8,049 bases of DNA from Bacillota bacterium (lineage in GTDB: Bacteria > Bacillota > Clostridia > Lachnospirales > Lachnospiraceae): positions 1-8,049 of the forward strand of contig JAEWMZ010000119.1 in the NCBI GenBank assembly GCA_023392995.1, read 5' to 3'. Below, piece by piece: positions 4,777 through 8,049 of this stretch. Under the pieces are notes generated by a model. That model made no database searches. It was not told the origin of the DNA and was given only the letters and a program-made list of their open reading frames with translations. Each line of letters begins with the position of its first letter. Position 1 is the stretch's first letter. Position numbers and translations under genes: made by a program.

Positions 4777-7700
4777 TTATTTTTTAATTGAATTTTTTAA
4801 GTTTCTTTTCATCAAAACTTCTCCGCTGACAGCAATACCTGCAAGAAGTAATAATACATTCCAGTGATCTGCTTCTCCGGTTTTTGGGAGATCTTCGTTA
4901 GACTCCGCCGACTTGGATGGTGTAGTAAACTCTATCGTGTCGGAATAAACCTTTCCATTCTCATCTGTTATTGTAACTTTTAGAGAATAGTCTGTATTTC
5001 CCTTAAAATTACTAAGCTTTATTAAAGTTTCCTTGTCTCCATGGAAACTCTCTTCGCTTAATTTAGTCCAAACCGGTTCTCCTTTTCTTCGATATTCTAC
5101 TGTTACCGTATAGTTCCCCTTATATTGTATATAACCTGCTATTTCAATTCCACTCTTTGTAAATAGCGGTTTTTGAAGATTGATAACTTGGGAGCTTTCG
5201 GATTTAGCAGTATCCTTATTCATCTTTTTGGTTTCTTCACCGATAGACTTACTTTTGTTTGTAGACGCATCTTTATTTACAGTCTTGTCCTTGTTTGCAG
5301 ACTTGTCCTTGCCTGTAGCTTTGTCCTTGCCTGTAGCTTTGTTTTTGTCTGCAGTTTTGTCCTTGCCTGTAGTTTTTTCTTTTCCTGTTGTCTTGCCCTT
5401 ATCTGTACTCTTATCTTTGTTTACTGACTTGTCCTTATCTGTGGACTTGTCCTTGTCACCCTTTTTATCACTACCAACTCCTGGAATAGACGGATCGAGT
5501 GGTGCCGGATCTTCACTATCTGGTATACCATCATTATCATCATCCAAATCAAGATAATCTGGAATTCCATCTCCATCGCTGTCAGGTAGCGGTGTTCCAG
5601 GAGTACCTGAACCAGTGCCTGATCCAGAGCCTGGAATAGATGGATCGAGTGGTGCCGGGTCTTCACTATCCGGTATACCGTCGTTATCATCATCCGGATC
5701 CAAAGAATCCGGGATTCCATCTCCGTCAGTATCGATCGGTTTCGCATATCCAATTGCATAAGTTGAGAATCGTTTCACGTATAAACGTATATAGTTTCCA
5801 TCGACAACACTGTATTCGCCAAATTGATTAGCATTACCACTTCCTACCGGGATGGCCTCCGCTATACCATCATGAATACGGTACACTGTTATCCCAGCTT
5901 TTCCTTTCATTTCTTCCGGTATCGGAATTGCTATTTCAATCAGGCTTGTGAGCTCAGTTAATCGTGTCCGTGATGCATCCGATGCTCCAGCTTCTGTCAC
6001 GGTTTTAATGACACTTAAATCCATATACACAGTGATTTCGTTATTACCTGCAACTCGATTCAGCTTAGTAATGTCTGTTGCAGGCAAGGTGACAGCTTCC
6101 TTCCTATCGACTACCAGCTTAATTTCTATCTCACCGCCAGAAGCTGCAGTTATGCCATCCTCTGGAGTAAATAATTCATTAAGACCTCCTACTGCTACCT
6201 CAGGTGCACCTGCTTTAACTTCAACTTTACTAATCTTTTTACCTAAAACAACATGAACGATTCCATTTGAATTTTCCTTGTCTATGATAACTATGTTAGT
6301 AATTCTGAATTTTCCGTTATAAGCTACTACATTGTAGATTCCGTAAGGTAACTTTGTAAAACTGAAGGAAGCTCCGCCGCGAAGACCATCTTTACGTGCT
6401 ATTTCAGTATTTCCTCGTTCAATAATGATACTAATGTCAGTATTTTCTCCTGTATCATCTTGTATATCGCCGCTGACAGTTCCACTACCAGGGATCGACG
6501 GATCTAGTGGAGCAGGATCTTCGCTATCTGGGATTCCATCATTATCATCGTCAGGATCCAGATAATCTGGTATTCCATCTCCATCTGTGTCAGGCCCAGG
6601 AATTGTTGGATCATTTGGTGCTGGGTCATCCTTGTCAGGGATACCATCTCCATCTGTATCATCTAAAATGTATCCAATTGCATAGGTAGAGAATTTTTTC
6701 ACAAATAATCGAATATAGTTCCCTTCAATTATACTATATTCGCCATCTCCATTGGCATTCTCTATTCCTAACGGCAGTTCCTCGGCATTCTCATTATGAA
6801 GCCGGTATACCGTAATCCCCCTCTTGCCCTTAATGTCATTGGATATAGGAATTGCAATTTCAATTAGACTGGATAGATCCGTCAATTGAGTCTGTTCTCC
6901 TACGGATGCCCCGTCTTCCAATACGGTCTTGACTAAGCTGAAATCTAGAAATTGAACTATCTCTTTCCCATTTGTCATCGCTTTCAGCTTCTCCAGATCG
7001 GCTGCCGACATAGATGCTTTATTTTTTTTACTGGCAACCAATTTAATCTCAATCGCACCACCAGACACAGTAATTGCCTCACCAGATACTGTAATAGCTC
7101 CACCAGATACACTGATTGCACTACCTGTTACAGAAAGCGCACTGCGGTACACGGTCGCCGTGCTCTCCTCGAACAGTTCATTCAGACCTCCAACAGCTAC
7201 CTTAGGTGCTCCTTGATTTATTACAACTTTACTGATTCTCTTACTTAAAACAATCGTATTTATTTCAACATTTCCGCTATTAATCTCGATAATATTTGTA
7301 CTTACATACTTTCCGTTATCAGCCACCAGGTTATAGAAACCATAAGGCAGGTTTTCAAATACAACAATATCTCCGCCGTGATAACCATCCAGACGTGCTA
7401 TTTCTGTATTTCCTCTTTCGATAGTAATACTGATTGGTGTGTTCATCTCAGTCTCATCGGTAATCCCACCATTTACACTACCTCTTCTCGGAATGTCTGG
7501 ATTAAATGGTTCTGGATCATCAACATCCGGAACTCCGTCATTGTCAGTATCCGGAGCCTGAGGCTCATTTGGAGTAAAATACAAAACTGTAATTTCTCCT
7601 GCCGGAGCCGGAGCAGCCGCCTTCACTCTTACACGTACTGTTTTCTCTCCTTCAAAAGTAGGAATGTTATTGGCATTATAAGTTACCCAAGTCGTTCCTC

Positions 7701-8049
7701 CATCAATGGAATATTCCATCGTAGAATCGATTCCTCGTATTACATTTCTTTCATCATCTGCTTCCACATTCGGTGCTAGTGGCGGATTTGTATAAAAATG
7801 TAAGATTGCACTTTCTCCTGCTGGGATCGGATCAACCGCCTTAATTCTCACACGTACTGTTTTCTCTCCTTCAAATACAGGAATGTTGGAGCCATCATAG
7901 GATACCCAGGTCGTTCCTCCATCAATGGAATATTCCATCGTAGAATCAATTCCTCGTATTACGTTTCTTTCATCATCTGCCTGTACCTCAGGAGCCTTTG
8001 GCCGGTTTGGTGTAAAATGTAAAACCGCACTTTCTCCTGCCGGAACCGG
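4777..8049 (-). CDS. Large modular sortase-anchored (LPKTG) surface protein, 5' end outside the window
   Basis: The frame is open to the right edge with 1090 residues visible; there is no internal start to prefer, since the repeats continue in frame upstream of the first Met (codon 7936-7938). Counting residues from that Met, the order is as follows. DUF4073-like repeats lie at -37 to 127, then a TSP3-like Asp repeat at 130-150. Module A (153-423) has a CnaB-like beta domain (ITIERGNTEIAR, LPYGFYN) followed by a domain ending KFSTYAIGY. TSP3-like repeats lie at 427-484, module B at 486-731, and more Asp repeats at 736-770 and 786-820. A Lys-rich hexapeptide spacer spans 824-898, an Fn3-like domain 919-1007, LPKTG 1017-1021, and a membrane segment and KRNLKNSIKK tail follow. 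The signal peptide is not in the window. An adhesive or structural wall role is inferred; no enzyme motif is seen. Confidence 0.92.
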   Translation of the reverse strand, partial: PVPAGESAVLHFTPNRPKAPEVQADDERNVIRGIDSTMEYSIDGGTTWVSYDGSNIPVFEGEKTVRVRIKAVDPIPAGESAILHFYTNPPLAPNVEADDERNVIRGIDSTMEYSIDGGTTWVTYNANNIPTFEGEKTVRVRVKAAAPAPAGEITVLYFTPNEPQAPDTDNDGVPDVDDPEPFNPDIPRRGSVNGGITDETEMNTPISITIERGNTEIARLDGYHGGDIVVFENLPYGFYNLVADNGKYVSTNIIEINSGNVEINTIVLSKRISKVVINQGAPKVAVGGLNELFEESTATVYRSALSVTGSAISVSGGAITVSGEAITVSGGAIEIKLVASKKNKASMSAADLEKLKAMTNGKEIVQFLDFSLVKTVLEDGASVGEQTQLTDLSSLIEIAIPISNDIKGKRGITVYRLHNENAEELPLGIENANGDGEYSIIEGNYIRLFVKKFSTYAIGYILDDTDGDGIPDKDDPAPNDPTIPGPDTDGDGIPDYLDPDDDNDGIPDSEDPAPLDPSIPGSGTVSGDIQDDTGENTDISIIIERGNTEIARKDGLRGGASFSFTKLPYGIYNVVAYNGKFRITNIVIIDKENSNGIVHVVLGKKISKVEVKAGAPEVAVGGLNELFTPEDGITAASGGEIEIKLVVDRKEAVTLPATDITKLNRVAGNNEITVYMDLSVIKTVTEAGASDASRTRLTELTSLIEIAIPIPEEMKGKAGITVYRIHDGIAEAIPVGSGNANQFGEYSVVDGNYIRLYVKRFSTYAIGYAKPIDTDGDGIPDSLDPDDDNDGIPDSEDPAPLDPSIPGSGSGTGSGTPGTPLPDSDGDGIPDYLDLDDDNDGIPDSEDPAPLDPSIPGVGSDKKGDKDKSTDKDKSVNKDKSTDKGKTTGKEKTTGKDKTADKNKATGKDKATGKDKSANKDKTVNKDASTNKSKSIGEETKKMNKDTAKSESSQVINLQKPLFTKSGIEIAGYIQYKGNYTVTVEYRRKGEPVWTKLSEESFHGDKETLIKLSNFKGNTDYSLKVTITDENGKVYSDTIEFTTPSKSAESNEDLPKTGEADHWNVLLLLAGIAVSGEVLMKRNLKNSIKK
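4780..4890 (-). other. LPXTG cell-wall sorting signal
   Basis: LPKTG (4876-4890) is followed by GEADHW, a hydrophobic segment NVLLLLAGIAVSGEVLM and a basic tail KRNLKNSIKK, the three parts of a class A-type sortase substrate signal. The sortase itself is not in the window. Confidence 0.95.
5245..5469 (-). repeat. Lys-rich hexapeptide repeats (18-bp units), probable wall-spanning spacer
   Basis: About a dozen degenerate copies of K-D-K-[ST]-x-[DNG] occur in a row (for example DKDKSTDKDKSVNKDKSTDK). The segment is very hydrophilic and basic, lies between the Asp-rich repeats and the Fn3-like domain, and resembles the extended spacers near sortase signals. At DNA level it is an 18-bp minisatellite. 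Confidence 0.85.
5479..5733 (-). repeat. TSP3-like Asp repeats, second linker (two near-identical blocks)
   Basis: Blocks at 5629-5733 and 5479-5583 both encode D-DGDGIPD-LD-DDDNDGIPDSEDPAPLDPSIPG with a single Pro to Leu change in the middle, separated by a Gly/Ser/Thr/Pro linker (GSGSGTGSGTPGTPLP). Most DNA differences between the blocks are synonymous. Confidence 0.88.
6487..6660 (-). repeat. TSP3-like calcium-binding Asp repeats, first linker (between modules A and B)
   Basis: The repeats DTDGDGIPDKDDPAPNDP, DTDGDGIPDYLDP and DDDNDGIPDSEDP show the DxDxDGxxD pattern of thrombospondin type-3 / Ca-binding repeats, a known Ca2+-dependent stiffener in secreted proteins. A shorter related unit, DTDNDGVPDVDDPEP, precedes module A at 7489-7551. 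Confidence 0.88.
7054..7137 (-). repeat. Four 21-bp in-frame repeats (heptapeptide I-[ST]-V-S-G-x-A)
   Basis: The units read LSVTGSA, ISVSGGA, ITVSGEA and ITVSGGA, followed by IEIKL. They lie within the second domain of module A. The corresponding place in module B has only ASGGEIEIKL, so the extra copies are an insertion by local expansion. Because the unit is a multiple of 3, copy changes would alter length but keep the frame. Confidence 0.85.
7558..8049 (-). repeat. 73-residue (219-bp) DUF4073-like tandem repeats in the surface protein
   Basis: Two complete units (7777-7995 and 7558-7776) and the end of a third at the window edge are seen. Each carries ADDERNVIRGIDSTMEYSIDG, then GGTTWV, EGEKTVRVR and PAGE. 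The period is exactly 73 aa. DNA similarity is high across the units, indicating recent duplication. The array continues beyond the right edge, so the copy number is unknown. Confidence 0.85.

Larger units (their letters stand above)
5746..7482 (-). repeat. Duplicated large module (A 6670-7482, B 5746-6483) of the surface protein
   Basis: Both copies share the order IERGNTEIAR - LPYG-YN - ISKV - GAP-VAVGGLNELF - IEIKLV - LIEIAIPI - GITVYR - GNYIRL-VK-FSTYAIGY. The first part resembles a CnaB/carboxypeptidase-regulatory-like beta domain; the second is a type often seen at the end of clostridial surface proteins and has no function I can name. The copies differ enough at both protein and DNA level to be an old duplication. 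Confidence 0.85.

Noticed and set aside
5173..5557. Plus-strand hydrophobic frames that look like membrane proteins (Leu/Ser/Phe/Val periodicity)
   Set aside because: They are the reverse reading of the Lys/Asp-rich repeats in the surface protein; the periodicity comes from the 18-bp minisatellite.
5421..5759. Minus-strand 112-codon frame overlapping the surface protein
   Set aside because: It is an out-of-frame reading of the repeated TSP3-like blocks and only mirrors their periodicity.

Overview
The window looks like chromosome of a low-GC, Gram-positive anaerobe of the Clostridia, most likely Lachnospiraceae-like. The reasons are the AT-rich intergenic DNA, strong AGGAGG-type ribosome sites, a clostridial-type NfnAB pair and an LPKTG sortase-anchored surface protein. 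Every gene I can support lies on the minus strand, so transcription runs from the right edge to the left edge.

Layout in transcription order. (1) 8049-4777: the last 1090 residues of a large modular cell-wall protein whose 5' end is outside the window. It has 73-residue DUF4073-like repeats, two copies of a ~250-residue module separated by aspartate-rich TSP3-like calcium-binding repeats, a lysine-rich hexapeptide spacer, an Fn3-like domain and an LPKTG sorting signal. It ends at a clear intrinsic terminator (4668-4704). (2) 4555-3404: a promoter candidate embedded in three 16-bp direct repeats, then a tight three-gene unit: two tiny hydrophilic proteins (45 and 59 aa, both unrecognised) and an HD-domain phosphohydrolase. 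(3) 3407-3254: a compact element bounded by 17-bp inverted repeats that supplies the stop codon of the HD gene. (4) 3031-375: a TATAAT-type promoter candidate and the nfnA-nfnB pair, subunits of the electron-bifurcating NADH-dependent reduced ferredoxin:NADP+ oxidoreductase. The two genes are separated by an unusual array of imperfect ~61-bp tandem repeats. (5) 335-1: the 5' part of a membrane-anchored GGDEF protein (probable diguanylate cyclase) 39 bp after nfnB, cut by the left edge.

NfnAB couples NADH, NADPH and ferredoxin pools in the cytosol, the GGDEF protein would make cyclic di-GMP at the membrane, and the surface protein is exported and sortase-anchored. I see no evidence that these form one pathway, and no phage, CRISPR, tRNA or rRNA sequence. 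The least explained parts are the non-coding repeats (1804-2041, 3254-3407, 4508-4555), the two small genes before the HD gene, and the in-frame repeat expansions in the surface protein.
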